Shown here piece after piece: positions 1 through 10,028 of a stretch of 64,000 nucleotides of DNA. The stretch is from Morinoia aosen (taxonomy: Eukaryota; Arthropoda; Malacostraca; Amphipoda; Talitridae): the NCBI GenBank assembly GCA_030386875.1, contig CM059580.1, positions 2,012,838-2,076,837 on the forward strand, read 5' to 3'. A program made the translations under genes and the position numbers. The number at the start of each line of letters is the position of its first letter. The stretch's first letter is position 1. Below the pieces are notes generated by a model. That model saw nothing but the letters and a program-made list of their open reading frames with translations. It searched no databases and was not told where the DNA came from.

Positions 1-155
1 GATATTTTTAGGTGATAACCTTTATTGTGTTATTAACTAGAAGATCCCAGAAGTGGGTTCAGGCTCTGCAGGCTTAGTGGGGTTAGCTAATAATAAATTA
101 CAAATCCAAATAACTAACAGCTCAAGCGAGCAACGGTTTCCGCTGTTTCAATGAC

Positions 156-729
156 TGGAACTGCTATGAAACACAAAACTAAACCTACCGCTATAACTCG
201 TTTAATACTAATTTGCGCCGGAAAGTACATAGCACAAAAGTTGTTTATATCGATACAATTAGCACTATACAGGCAACAAAAATTTGAAAATCAAAAAGTG
301 TGTTGTCCTCCACTTGTTGTCCTCCTATATCTTTTTTTTTCAAATGCTTCTTTTTCTCAAGATGAAGAAAAAATTCTCTCATACTGCAGTGCCTGTGCTC
401 ATGAACTAGGCCTAGGCTATTTTTTCACAAAAACTATGTCATTGGAACTGCTATGAAACACAAAACTAAACCTACCGCTATAACTCGTTTAATACTAATT
501 TGCGCCGGAAAGTACATAGCACAAAAGTTGTTTATATCGATACAATTAGCACTATACAGGCAACAAAAATTTGAAAATCAAAAAGTGTGTTGTCCTCCAC
601 TTGTTGTCCTCCTATACCTTTTTTTTTCAAATGCTTCTTTTTCTCAAGATGAAGAAAAAATTCTCTCATACTGCAGTGCCTGTGCTCATGAACTAGGCCT
701 AGGCTATTTTTTCACAAAAACTATGTCAT
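156..729. repeat. 287-bp direct tandem duplication (two copies)
   Basis: A 287-bp segment starting TGGAACTGCTATGAAAC occurs at 156-442 and again at 443-729, almost base for base (one T/C difference seen in the CTATAT/CTATAC stretch). The near identity implies a recent duplication or an assembly duplication. The two short open frames here, each about 100 codons, are simply copies of each other and resemble no family I know. Confidence 0.9.
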
Positions 730-1834
730 CATTCCACAAAAATAGGTAATAATTCAATAAAAACTAGATAATAATTACATAATAACTAGATAATTATTTC
801 CCAAAAATAGGTTATCATTTCACAAAACCTTTAATAATAATTTCAAAAAACCTAGATAATAATTTACAATTACAAAACTAGATTATCCTTTTGTTACTAA
901 AGAGCACATGTACCCAAAATTTTTATTCAGATTCAAATAACTGCTTGAATTTATAGAGCTTTGACTTCCCAAAGCAAGGTTCAAGGTCCCACATAACTTA
1001 CACAAACTTTTAACTAGCTAGCACATTTGTTTGTAATTTTAAAATAATTATCTTCTCACACTTTTCATAAACACATTACTCACAATTATGTTGACTACTT
1101 CAAAAACTATAATTAATACATTATTGTATCCAACAAATTCTATTACATATATTATTAAAACAACATATTTTATGAAATGTTTAATAAATTTGCTATCAAG
1201 AATTAATAAATCAAAAATATCAAATCTAAAATCTTCATCAGGAACTAGTACAAAATAAAAGTTCCCGAGCTAGACGTGCATTAGAGAGAAATAAGACAGG
1301 TCTCAGGAATTCGCGATTAAAGCGGTCCATATATGGACGATCAATTTTATTGTCAATATAATTCTCAATGATAAATATTGACAATTTAATTGATCGTCTG
1401 TGGGCTTGATTGACGACCGTCAAATAATCGACTTAGTGAGCAACAAAAAATATTTCATCAATATATTGAGTCAGTGATATTGACAATTAAATTGATCGTC
1501 TATGGGCCGCTTAAGACACCACTTGACCATGAACAAGAAAGCCCAAGCTTTTAAATCTAGATGAACAAGAAAAAAAATCATCACAAAGACTCGATTTACA
1601 CGAAGGCTTGGAGAACTCGCTTCAAAAAATAGATCCTCGACAACAAAAAAATATGTCACAATCACCGTCTCGCACCCTCCATCACTCGTGATCAAACCAA
1701 CTAGTATGACATGACTTGCGAATCCTGTTTTTTTCATGAACATTAATGATTTCCTTCGGTAACTCGGACTTACTTCACAGTTTCTAAACAGTCTTACAAT
1801 TTTTTTAAGGCAAACGATTGTTGAAACACTTGCG
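730..1834. other. AT-rich intergenic DNA with a small inverted repeat
   Basis: No gene is supported. 730-900 is a degenerate AT-rich repeat of CTAGATAATAATT-like words. Around 1333-1358 the sequence GGACGATCAATTTTATTGTC is the inverse of two downstream copies of GACAATTTAATTGATCGTC-type sequence near 1377-1400 and 1473-1503, so this stretch can fold. It may be a MITE remnant. Confidence 0.5.
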
Positions 1835-2245
1835 CAGTGGCGGAGCCAGCCGAAAAGTTGGGAAGAGGACAAGATCCCTGCTAAATTATTTTTTTGGGGA
1901 GGGGGAGTGGCAGATTTTAATTATCAGCAATCTTTTTATTCTATTAGGGGGCAGACATTATCATCATCTATCTTTTTATTCTATTAAGGGGCAGACATTA
2001 TTACCAGCAATGTTTTTATTCTATTAGGGGGCAGACATTATTATCAGCGATCTTTTCATTCTATTAGGGGGCAAACATTAAGTATCAGCAATATTTTTAT
2101 TCTTTTAGGGGGCAGACATTAATTATCAGCAATCTTTTTGTTCTGTTAGGGGGGGGCAGAGATTAATTATCAGCAATATTTTACCCTTTTACTTAAAACG
2201 GCGACTAAAACTGGCCCCGTGACCCCCTCTCTAGCTGCGCTACTG
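1835..2245. mobile_element. Non-autonomous hAT-like element carrying a 41-bp minisatellite
   Basis: The left end reads CAGTGGCGGAGCCAG and the inverted right end CAGTAGCGCAGCTAG, a typical hAT-type terminal inverted repeat. The flanks are CACTTGCG on the left and CACTTAAC on the right, compatible with a decayed 8-bp target duplication (first five bases identical). The interior from about 1914 to 2180 is a 41-bp tandem unit (GGGGGCAGACATTATTATCA...) in about seven variable copies. No transposase is present. Confidence 0.6.
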
Positions 2246-3315
2246 CACTTAACCCGTCTCCACATGGTCGACCTACCATGAGGTTTGAAGAAAATGGGTC
2301 AACTGTGCAACTTACTGTACATTCATTTTTCAAGTTAGAAGTTTCATTGGGGGTTCATTGTAAAGAGAGAGAGAGTTGCTCTTTCTGTCAGTGGGGGAAA
2401 AAACTGCTAACCCAATGAAAATCTACGAAATTCGAGTTTTTATTTCGGTAAAATACAAAAAACCGAAAGCAGAAAATCACTGGCCATTTTTTATTTATTG
2501 CACTTTTATGTTTTTTATGATGCACTTTCATAGATTCTGAGTTGCTGAATCTTGTGGTATGTGAATTTTTTTTTCAGGTCCAATAGTTCTGGAGTTATGT
2601 GCACTATATGTAAAACACAGTGTTTATTTTTTAGTTCATTTTGTGTATAGGCTGTTATCAAGCAGTTTCATTGTTTGTAAAGAGTTTGATATGCATAGAG
2701 CTTTTCCTCCCGAATGCAATGGTGGTATTATTTTTTGCGTAGGAGTAAATCTGTGGATTTGGACTCCCATTTTCGGAACAAAAAACATAAGAAAATAAAA
2801 ATGATGGCGGCCTTCTTAGAGGCAGAGTGTGTGCTGGTATGCCTCAGCTACACTGCTGGCCTTCTAAGAGGTTGTGCAGCGCCGGTAGCTACACTCCAGA
2901 CTGAGCAGAAGAATTCATACAGATTTGAGCTTGACACATCTCCTTCCCTGTTCCTCCCACCTAATTTTACCTTACACCAATGAATAGCGCTCAACGAGAC
3001 GCTTAAGACCATATATGGCAACCCTAGGTTTGCTGATGTGAAACATGTGCTAGCTTTGCCGACCTTCTAAGAGTCCAGGACGTGGCGACGGGTTAAGGTA
3101 AAGATCAAATTTACCACCGGACAACCAATTTGGGGTGCACATTTTCAGTCGATACTTCACCTTTTTCTACATGCTACGACCCGAGAGCAGCGCGCTGAGC
3201 GCATACGAGCGTTACCTGAATAAACGGATAGGAATAAAGATTTTGAGCTCCATATAAGTTACCGGAAATGCATGGCAAGAGCGGAAGAATGCATTTTGAG
3301 CACTCAAAGGTTAGG
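2246..3315. other. Intergenic or intronic DNA, no gene recognised
   Basis: Only short open frames (for example 2714-2983) without recognisable motifs, splice sites or repeats I can name. It lies upstream of the first visible tolloid exon, so it is probably intron of that gene. Confidence 0.4.
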
Positions 3316-3657
3316 TTATTGATTAGTTTAAGCCTCCCTATCCGCAACAAAGGCGATCCAAAGAGAGGAAGACACCATTTAGTATGGAGTTTAGGGAAAG
3401 GGGAATCTATATGGAAAGGGAATAGAAACAGGAAGTTGAGAAGAAAGATTGTGAAGTAAGATCAAAGTCGAAGTAGAAAGTAGTAGGTGCTGAAAAACAG
3501 GACAGCAGTTAACCAAAAAAATGCTCCTTAACATAACAAACCCCATTTTACTTCAACAAAAAGAAGGCCTACCTAACTCTCAGCCCGGGACCTCACACAT
3601 TTCCCCCTGGGAGTGCTAATTTCCATAGATACAATAGTTGTATCCCCCTGAGAGGTA
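3316..3657 (-). repeat. Dispersed repeat family A, copy 1
   Basis: An inverted copy of a roughly 350-bp repeat seen six times in the window. In sense orientation it opens with CAGGGGGATACAA, then TTGTATCTATGGGAATTAG, and ends near AAACTAACTAATAAT. I see no tRNA-like head and no coding capacity, so it may be the 3' tail of a LINE or a SINE of another origin. A 15-bp minisatellite starts about 20 bp past its 5' end. Confidence 0.75.
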
Positions 3658-3678
3658 CGAGGATGAATAACATGGCCG

Positions 3679-4285
3679 TGGTTCTTGTGGCTGTGGTGAG
3701 ATTGTGGCTGTGGTAAGGCTGTGGCTGTGGTGAGATTGTGGCTGTGGTGAGATTGTGGCTGTGGTATGGCTGTGGCTGTGGTGAGATTGTGGCTGTGGTA
3801 AGGCTGTGGCTGTGGTAAGGCTGTGGCTGTGGTGAGATTGTGGCTGTGGTGAGATTGTGGCTGTGGTAGGGCTGTGGCTGTGGTAGGGCTGTGGCTGTGG
3901 TAGGGCTGTGGCTGTGGTAGGGCTGTGGCTGTGGTAGGGCTGTGGCTGTGGTAGGGCTGTGGCTGTGGTAAGGCTGTGGCTGTGGTAAGGCTGTGGCTGT
4001 GGTAAGGTTGTGGCTGTGGTAAGGTTGTGGCTGTGGTAAGGTTGTGGCTGTGGTAAGGTTGTGGCTGTGGTAAGGTTGTGGCTGTGGTAAGGTTGTGGCT
4101 GTGGTAAGGTTGTGGCTGTGGTAAGGTTGTGGCTGTGGTAAGGTTGTGGCTGTGGTAAGGTTGTGGCTGTGGTAAGGTTGTGGCTGTGGTAAGGTTGTGG
4201 CTGTGGTAAGGTTGTGGCTGTGGTAAGGTTGTGGCTGTGGTAAGGTTGTGGCTGTGGTAAGGTTGTGGCTGTGGTAAGGTCGTAT
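3679..4285. repeat. 15-bp minisatellite GTGGCTGTGGTAAGG
   Basis: About 40 tandem copies of GTGGCTGTGGTAAGG with TAGGG and GAGAT variants concentrated in the left half. Because the unit is a multiple of three, open frames run through it (His/Gln/Pro/Thr-rich on the minus strand). These are by-products of the repeat. It lies in the intron before the first CUB exon. Confidence 0.95.
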
Positions 4286-4390
4286 CTTTAACATTACCTC
4301 AAACCAAACTACAACTGCTGTGGCGGTACCATGGCTACACTAATAACTGGCTAACTGCGTCTTAACCCCACTCCCCCCCCCCCCCCCCAG

Positions 4391-4615
4391 AGTGCGGCAG
4401 GACCCACCAGGAGAACTCGGGGACCCTGCGGTCTCCCCCCCACCCAAGCACTGGGGGCCCCTCCGAGGGGCACCGCTGTGAGTGGCGGATCACGGCCACT
4501 CATGGCGAGAAGATCGTCCTCAACATCACGGCGCTCGATATCTACAAGACGGAGAAGTGCACCACAGATTACCTCGAGATCCGGGATGGCGTGTGGCAGC
4601 GTGACCCTTTGCTGG
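4391..4615 (+). CDS. tld: Tolloid/BMP1-like: CUB1 domain, first exon
   Basis: Exon after a C-rich tract ending CCCCAG, with donor G|GTGGGT at 4616. It encodes 74 codons with 2 nt borrowed at the start and 1 nt at the end. The peptide holds the first part of a CUB domain: ECGRT (Cys1), HRCEWRI (Cys2), GEKIVLNITALDIY, EKC (Cys3) and the CUB calcium-site signature DYLEIRDG. The match in order and spacing is to CUB1 of tolloid/BMP1 metalloproteases, secreted enzymes that cleave chordin/Sog and procollagens. The insert PPHPSTGGPSEG is longer than usual for the family. The catalytic astacin domain would be encoded upstream and is not in the window. A 20-bp minisatellite begins right at the donor. 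The domain call is firm; tolloid rather than another CUB/EGF protein is inferred from domain order. Confidence 0.87.
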
Positions 4616-5596
4616 GTGGGTGGTAGTGCTGGTAGTGCGGGGGTAGTGCTAGTAGTGCAGTAGTAGTGCGGGGGTAGAGTTGGTAGTGCAGTGGTAGTGC
4701 TAGGGTAATGCTGGTAGTGCTGGGGCAATGCTGGTAGTGCTGGGGCAATGCTGGTAGTGCTCGGGTAATTCTGGTAATGCTGGGGTAATGCTGGTAGTGT
4801 TGGGGTAATGCTGGTAGTGCTGGGGTAATACTGATAGTGATGGGGTAATGCTGGTAGTGATGGGGTAATGCTGGTAGTGTTGGGGTAATGCTGGTAGTGC
4901 TGGGGTAATGCTGGTAGTGCTGAGGTAATGCTGGTAGTGCTGGGGTAATGCTCGTAGTGCTGGGGTAATGCTCGTAGTGCTGGGTTAAAGCTGGTAGTGC
5001 TGGGTTAAAGCTGGTAGTGCTGGGTTGAAGCTGGTAGTGCTGAGGTAATGCTGGTAGTGCTGAGGTAATGCTGGTAGTGCTGAGGTAAAGCTGGTAGTGC
5101 TGGGGTAATGCTGGTAGTACTGGGGTAATGCTGGTAGTGCTGTGGTAAAGCTGGTAGTGCTGAGGTAAAGCTGGTAGTGCTGAGGTAAAGCTGGTAGTGC
5201 TGAGGTAAAGCTGGTAGTGCTGTGGTAAAGCTGGTAGTGCTGAGGTAAAGCTGGTAGTGCTGAGGTAATGCTGGTAGTGCTGTGGTAAAGCTGGTAGTGC
5301 TGAGGTAAAGCTGGTAGTGCTGAGGTAAAGCTGGTAGTGCTGAGGTAAAGCTGGTAGTGCTGAGGTAAAGCTGGTAGTGCTGAGGTAATGCTGGTAGTGC
5401 TGTGGTAAAGCTGGTAGTGCTGAGGTAAAGCTGGTAGTGCTGAGGTAAAGCTGGTAGTGCTGAGGTAAAGCTGGTAGTGCTGAGGTAATGCTGGTAGTGC
5501 TGGGGTAATGCTGGTAGTACTGGGTTAATGCTGGTAGTGCTGGGGTAAAGCTGGTAGTGCTGAGGTAAAGCTGGTAGTGCTGGGGTAATGCTGGTA
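4616..5596. repeat. 20-bp minisatellite adjoining the CUB1 exon donor
   Basis: About 48 copies of a 20-bp unit (GCTGGTAGTGCTGAGGTAAA and variants GGGGTAATG, GTGGTAAAG). It starts directly after the splice donor GTGGGTGGTAGTGCTGG and ends abutting repeat family A copy 2 near 5600. Higher-order alternation of AAAG- and AATG-type units is visible. Confidence 0.95.
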
Positions 5597-5607
5597 ACCG
5601 CAAAAAA

Positions 5608-5905
5608 ACAAGGAAGAAAGTAGGCACTATTAGGTATGAAGGGAACGCGGAATCTATACAGAAGGGGCATGAGCATGGTAAGTTGAGAAAGAAGTATATG
5701 AAATAAGATAAAAGTTGAAGAAGAAAGCAGTAGGTGCTGGACAGCAGGACAGCAGTGAACCGAAAAAAGGTGGTCTTTAACAAAAAAATTAACATTTAAT
5801 TTCAACAACAAGAAGACCTACGTAACCCTCGGCTCGGGCCCTCACACATAGTCCCCCCTGGGAACGCTAATTCCCATAGATACAATAGTTGTGTCCCCAG
5901 AGGGA
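5608..5905 (-). repeat. Dispersed repeat family A, copy 2 (truncated)
   Basis: Inverted family A copy lacking the far 3' end: it begins in the AAGGAAGAAAGTAGGCACTATT part and ends at TGTGTCCCCAGAGGG. The truncation point coincides with the end of the 20-bp minisatellite. Confidence 0.7.
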
Positions 5906-6034
5906 AATGGGCTTGTAACCTAGATACTCAACACTGCGAGCAGCGCTACTGAGTTATAGCGATGGGTAAACTATCAGCGCACTAACTACCCGTTACAGTG
6001 GCCCCTTGTGACTAATGCCTCTTACACTCTCCAG

Positions 6035-6157
6035 GTCGGCTGTGTGGCAGCATCCTCCTGCCCTACACCGTCGTCTCACAGGGCAGTCGCCTCCTCGTCA
6101 CCTACGTCACGTCCCACAACCAGGCCGGCCACCGCGGCTTCGAAGCGCAGTACGAAG
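6035..6157 (+). CDS. tld: Tolloid/BMP1-like: CUB1 domain, second exon
   Basis: Acceptor CTCTCCAG at 6034, donor G|GTGTGT at 6158. 123 nt: 2 nt completing the Gly codon left by the previous exon, 40 codons, and 1 nt left over. The peptide begins RLCGS, supplying the fourth CUB cysteine, continues ILLPYTVVSQGSRLLVTYVT, and ends GHRGFEAQYE, the usual hydrophobic C-terminal strand of CUB1 (GKGF.A.YE in BMP1). Joined to 4391-4615 it makes a complete four-cysteine CUB domain of about 115 residues. Phase agreement on both sides supports this pairing. Confidence 0.87.
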
Positions 6158-6196
6158 GTGTGTGTAATATAAAGGATAGTGGTGACAAGGTAGAGT

Positions 6197-6380
6197 CATT
6201 TCTATTGGGTAAATACACCTCCTCTTGTTCGGCTAGCCAATAGAAATGCTTCATTTCAAACGCCCTGGATGACGTCACAGGTTTTTAAACCAATAGTGGA
6301 ACCAGATTTTGGGCCAGCAGTGTTACCAGATGCAATGTGAGCGCTACTATTGGTCTGTTGCCGTGACGTCAGCATTGCCA
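6197..6380. other. Intronic patch with CCAAT words and two CRE-like sites
   Basis: CATTTCTATTGG (about 6197-6208) and CCAATAGAAATG (about 6237-6248) form an inverted repeat. Two further CCAATAG/CTATTGG words follow, plus two TGACGTCA palindromes near 6271 and 6364. This could be a short inverted transposon remnant or a regulatory patch. There is no evidence of function. Confidence 0.35.
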
Positions 6381-6699
6381 CACGGTCGACAGAAACACTG
6401 GTTGTACGCTACCTCGTTTCTTTAACCGTGGTACATCACTGGCGTGCTCTCATGAGGATTAAATAACCAATTAAAATATAAATATTCTTTCAGATGTCGC
6501 TACTTAAAATGCTGCTCAGAAATTGTCACGGTAATAAACACTCGTCGAATGCAAATTATGCAGGCATTCCATGACGTGATGCAAGAAGCGGAATTATTCT
6601 TCCTTGCTCCCGGGTTAGATTTTGAAGGCAAGATGAAAGACTCGTCGCCAATTCCACGACCATATTTACAAGGATGAGTTTGTAGAAAAGCATTCGTCG

Positions 6700-6986
6700 T
6701 CTTTTGCGGTGTTTCTCTCCGTTGGGAAAAGGGAGACCTCAGCCACAATTCCCCACTCTACCCAGGTGTCGGAAATGGGTACCGGCTTGACCGGGGGTAA
6801 CCGTCATGGCGTCCTGGTGTTAGTTGAGGCATTTGGTATACCAATGTACGGAGTGATGTGTGTCAGGCTTGGTTGGAAATAAAGCATCCTTAGATGCCGA
6901 TGTTAGTTTGTTCGTTCAACCAAGCCTGACACACACCACCTTGTACATTGGTATACCAAATGCCTCATAACTAACACCAGGACGCC
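6700..6986 (+). repeat. SINE 3' part in + orientation, meeting an inverted copy
   Basis: CCACTCTACCCAGGTGTCGG, GGGTACCGGCTTGACCGGGG and the tail GTCATGGCGTCCTGGTG run in + orientation from about 6750. The same words occur reversed at 7940-8010. Between about 6829 and 6986 the sequence is a long hairpin (GGTATACCAATGTAC... and ...GTACATTGGTATACC; CAGGCTTGGTTG and CAACCAAGCCTG). Two related SINEs appear to have inserted tail to tail. Confidence 0.65.
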
Positions 6987-7960
6987 ATGACGGTTGGTAT
7001 ATCTAATGCGTCATAACTAACACCAGGACGTCATGACGGTTGGTATATCTAATGCGTCATAACTAACACCAGGACGCCATGACGGTTGGTATATCAAGTG
7101 CCTCATAACTAACACCAGGACGCCATGACGGCTGGTATATCAAGTGCCTCATAACTAACACCAGGACGCCATGACGGTTGGTATATCAAATGCCTCATAA
7201 CTAACACCAGGACGCCATGACGGCTGGTATATCAAGTGCCTCATAACTAACACCAGGACGCCATGACGGTTGGTATATCAAATGCCTCATAACTAACACC
7301 AGGACGCCATGACGGTTGGTATATCAAATGCCTCATAACTAACACCAGGACGCCATGACGGTTGGTGTACCAAATGCCTCATAACTAACACCAGGACGCC
7401 ATGACGGTTGGTATACCAAATGCCTCATAACTAACACCAAGACGCCATGACGGTTGGTATACCAAATGCCTCATAACTAACACCAGGACGCCATGACGGT
7501 TGGTATATCAAGTGCCTCATAACTAACACCAGGACGCCATGACGGTTGGTATATCAAATGCCTCATACTTACACCAGGACGCCATGACGGTTGGTGTACC
7601 AAATGCCTCATAACTAACACCAGGACGCCATGACGGTTGGTATATCAAATGCCTCATAACTAACACCAGGACGCCATGACGGTTGGTATATCAAGTGCCT
7701 CATAACTAACACCAGGACGCCATGACGGTTGGTATACCAAATGCCTCATAACTAACACCAGGACGCTATGACGGTTGGTATATCAAATGCCTCATAACTA
7801 ACACCAGGACGCCATGACGGTTGGTGTACCAAATGCCTCATAACTAACACCAGGACGCCATGACGGTTGGTATATCAAATGCCTCATAACTAACACCAGG
7901 ACGCCATGACGGTTGGTATACCAAATGCCTCATAACTAACACCAGGACGCCATGACGGTT
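6984..7960. repeat. 46-bp minisatellite made of SINE tail units
   Basis: About 21 copies of a 46-bp unit containing TGACGGTTGGTATACCAAAT, then GCCTCATAACTAACACCAGG and ACGCCA. The unit equals the 3' tail of the minus-strand SINE that immediately follows (7950-8140), so the array looks like an expansion of the SINE tail. ATATC/ATACC and A/G variants alternate. Confidence 0.9.
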
Positions 7961-8140
7961 ACCCCCGGTCAAGCCGGTACCCATTTCCGACACCTGGGTA
8001 GAGTGGGCAATTGTGCTTTGAATTTTTCACCTATATCCAAAGGAGAAAATCGCCACATAGCGCCGGGATTCGAACCCTCGACACCTTCACGGAAGGGCGG
8101 GTTCCTTAACCATTCGGCTACGACGAGCATCCTGTACCAA
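7950..8140 (-). repeat. tRNA-derived SINE, minus strand
   Basis: On the minus strand a tRNA-like head reads GTAGCCGAATGGTTAAGG (A box) and GGGTTCGAATCCCGGCG (B box), followed by a TGGCGATTTTCTCC body and the CCCAGGTGTCGGAAATGGGT region. A functional tRNA gene is unlikely because the body continues straight into the SINE. A 15-bp minisatellite starts within 20 bp of its 5' end. Confidence 0.8.
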
Positions 8141-8154
8141 GGTTCAGTATGATT

Positions 8155-8453
8155 CTTTGTTATCAATTTCTTTGTTATCAATTTCTTTGTTATCAATTTC
8201 TTTGTTATCAATTTCTTTGTTATCAATTTCTTTGTTATCAATTTCTTTGTTACCAATTTCTTTGTTATCAATTTCTTTGTTATCAATTTCTTTGTTATCA
8301 ATTTCTTTGTTATCAATTTCTTTGTTATCAATTTCTTTGTTATCAATTTCTTTGTTATCAATTTCTTTGTTATCAATTTCTTTGTTATCAATTTTTTGTT
8401 ATCAATTTCTTTGTTATCAATTTCTTTGTTATCAATTTCTTTGTTATCAATTC
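8155..8453. repeat. 15-bp minisatellite TTTCTTTGTTATCAA
   Basis: Twenty nearly perfect copies (one C variant near 8250, one 2-nt deletion near 8393). It lies between the SINE head and the polypyrimidine tract of the CUB2 acceptor. The periodic open frames here are repeat by-products. Confidence 0.95.
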
Positions 8454-8504
8454 AAACGTACAGGATGATGATTGGAATAAAAACACACCTTTACCGTGTT
8501 GCAG

Positions 8505-8650
8505 CGGTGTGCGGGGGGGAGCTCTCCCAGGAGGGGGGGCGGCTGGAGTCCCCCAACTACCCGGACGACTACCGCCAAGACAAGGAGTGTGTCTGGCTCA
8601 TCACCGTCCCTGAGGGCTATCAGGTGGCGCTCCGCTTCCATTCCTTCGAG
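8505..8650 (+). CDS. tld: Tolloid/BMP1-like: CUB2 domain, first exon
   Basis: Acceptor GTGTTGCAG at 8504, donor GAG|GTACTG at 8651. Two nt complete an Ala codon with the G left by 6035-6157, then 48 codons end in phase 0. The peptide starts EAVCGGELS, contains the family phrase [16 protein letters not shown] and ends ALRFHSFE, closely matching BMP1/tolloid CUB2 ([18 protein letters not shown]). It carries the first two CUB2 cysteines. The last 18 or so exon bases plus the donor are repeated four more times downstream (8709-8890 and near 9950), so the authentic donor is the first of several look-alikes. Confidence 0.88.
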
Positions 8651-8916
8651 GTACTGTCCGTCTGTTGTCCTCCTGTCCGCCTGTTGTCCTCCTGTCCGCC
8701 TGTTGTCCTCCTCCGCTTCCATTCCTTCGAGGTACTGTCCGCCTGTTGTCCTCCTGTCCGCCTGTTGTCCTCCTGTCCGCCTGTTGTCCTCCTCCGCTTC
8801 CATTCCTTCGAGGTACTGTCCGCCTGTTGTCCTCCTGTCCGCCTGTTGTCCTCCTCCGCTTCCATTCCTTCGAGGTACTGTCCGCCTGTTGAACTTGAAC
8901 TTGAACTTGAACTTGA
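8625..8916. repeat. Minisatellite built from the CUB2 exon end and donor
   Basis: Units of CGCTTCCATTCCTTCGAG followed by GTACTGTCCGCCTGTTGTCC and further CTCCTGTCCGCCTGTTGTC words recur about every 60-80 bp. The first half of each unit is coding sequence of exon 8505-8650 including its GAG|GTACTG donor. A short GAACTT microsatellite (8889-8916) ends the block. Confidence 0.9.
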
Positions 8917-9143
8917 GGGCCGACAGTGTCGGGGCCTTTGTAACGGCCTACAATTCCCTCCACAATTTTCACACAAAGAGTTCAGCGCCTGGTACCAGAC
9001 TTGTCCACTAAACTACTCAGGATCTACGATCCTTGTCACAAGCCTCCATTAGAAGGCATCACCGGGACAGCCAGTGTGTCAAAACACCATCCCCCGGCAC
9101 ATTGGGTCATTACAGCCCATTCTACCAGACTGGCTCATTCCAG

Positions 9144-9868
9144 TCACTGTCTCTTACTCCAGGCACGCACAAGAAACACTTTCATAGCCTCAGTGATACT
9201 CGCATTACACTCCTGATCCAATCCAGCAAGACAGCTCATACCGCAATCATCTTCAGCACATCTGGCATTCCACTCATTCTCTCCATACTGCTCAGACACC
9301 ACATTCATAAAACTCTCTCTCTCTTGCTCATACTTACTACATTCCAGCACAAAATGCTCAATTGTTTCCTCTACTCCACTATTACACTGCTGACATAATC
9401 TGTTATTATTCTCATTCCATCTCCATGTACGTCTGTTCACACTCAATGACTTACATCTCACAGCAAACAAGAGTTGACTTCCAAAACTACCATCATAGAA
9501 CAGCTCAAACTTAGGTGCTTTCTTTTTCATATACCAGTTAAGTGTAGGCTTCCGCATCATGCTAAGCTTCCACTTATTCAATCCATACTCTTTTGTTTGT
9601 CTCTCAATCTCTTTCTTCCACCTCTTGCAGTCCCACTCAGGCCCTACACCTCCTACATTTATTAAACTCCAGTCATCCACAGGTCTCCCAATTCTAACAT
9701 GAATAATCTTTTGCATACTGAGTTTCCTTGCATGCCCCCAACATACTTTCTCCCAATAGCTTACACTCAGATTCCATTCAAAGATTCGCCTTACCCACCT
9801 GCTATTCTGCATTCTTTCAATTCTCACCTTATAATTCAGCACAGCTTTCATCATTCTTTCTGAAAATA
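9144..9868 (-). pseudogene. Non-LTR retrotransposon ORF2 C-terminal fragment, copy 1
   Basis: A minus-strand open frame of about 240 residues ending at 9144. It contains SYWEKVCWGHARKLSMQK, a FYDGSFGSQLLFAVRCKSLS block, and a putative zinc-binding CQQCNSGVEETIEHFVLEC module (CxxC...H...C) as found near the C-terminus of I/Jockey/CR1-type ORF2 proteins. No reverse transcriptase core is present, so it is a 5'-truncated insert. Related copies lie at 56042-56758 and 61815-62040. It sits inside the intron between the two CUB2 exons and splits the donor-derived minisatellite into two blocks. The superfamily assignment is inferred from the CCHC-like module. Confidence 0.75.
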
Positions 9869-9985
9869 GGCCTCCTGTCCGCCTGTTGTCCTCCTGTCCG
9901 CCTGTTGTCCTCCTGTCCGCCTGTTGTCCTCCTGTCCGCCTGTTGTCCTCCTCCGCTTCCATTCCTTCGAGGTACTGACCGCCTG
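9869..9985. repeat. Second block of the CUB2 donor minisatellite
   Basis: CCTGTCCGCCTGTTGTCCTC repeats followed by another CTTCCATTCCTTCGAGGTAC unit, the same family as 8625-8890, resuming on the far side of the LINE fragment. The array was probably continuous before the insertion. Confidence 0.88.
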
Positions 9986-10028
9986 TCGTCCTCTTGTCTA
10001 CACCGCATACCAATAATACCACCATGAT

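Noticed and set aside
2714-2983. 89-codon frame as a small gene
   Set aside because: No motif, no splice context and no conservation clue; likely chance.
3593-5811. His/Gln/Pro/Thr- and Leu/Tyr-rich minus-strand frames
   Set aside because: Periodicity equals the 15-bp and 20-bp repeat units and the frames run antisense over a CUB exon.
6984-7960. 46-bp regularly spaced array considered as a CRISPR array
   Set aside because: No unique spacers: the units are contiguous, and this is eukaryotic DNA. It is a SINE-tail minisatellite.
8030-8130. tRNA gene on the minus strand
   Set aside because: A and B boxes are present, but the sequence continues into a SINE body and the acceptor stem does not close. 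Same for 39371-39450 and 54430-54545.
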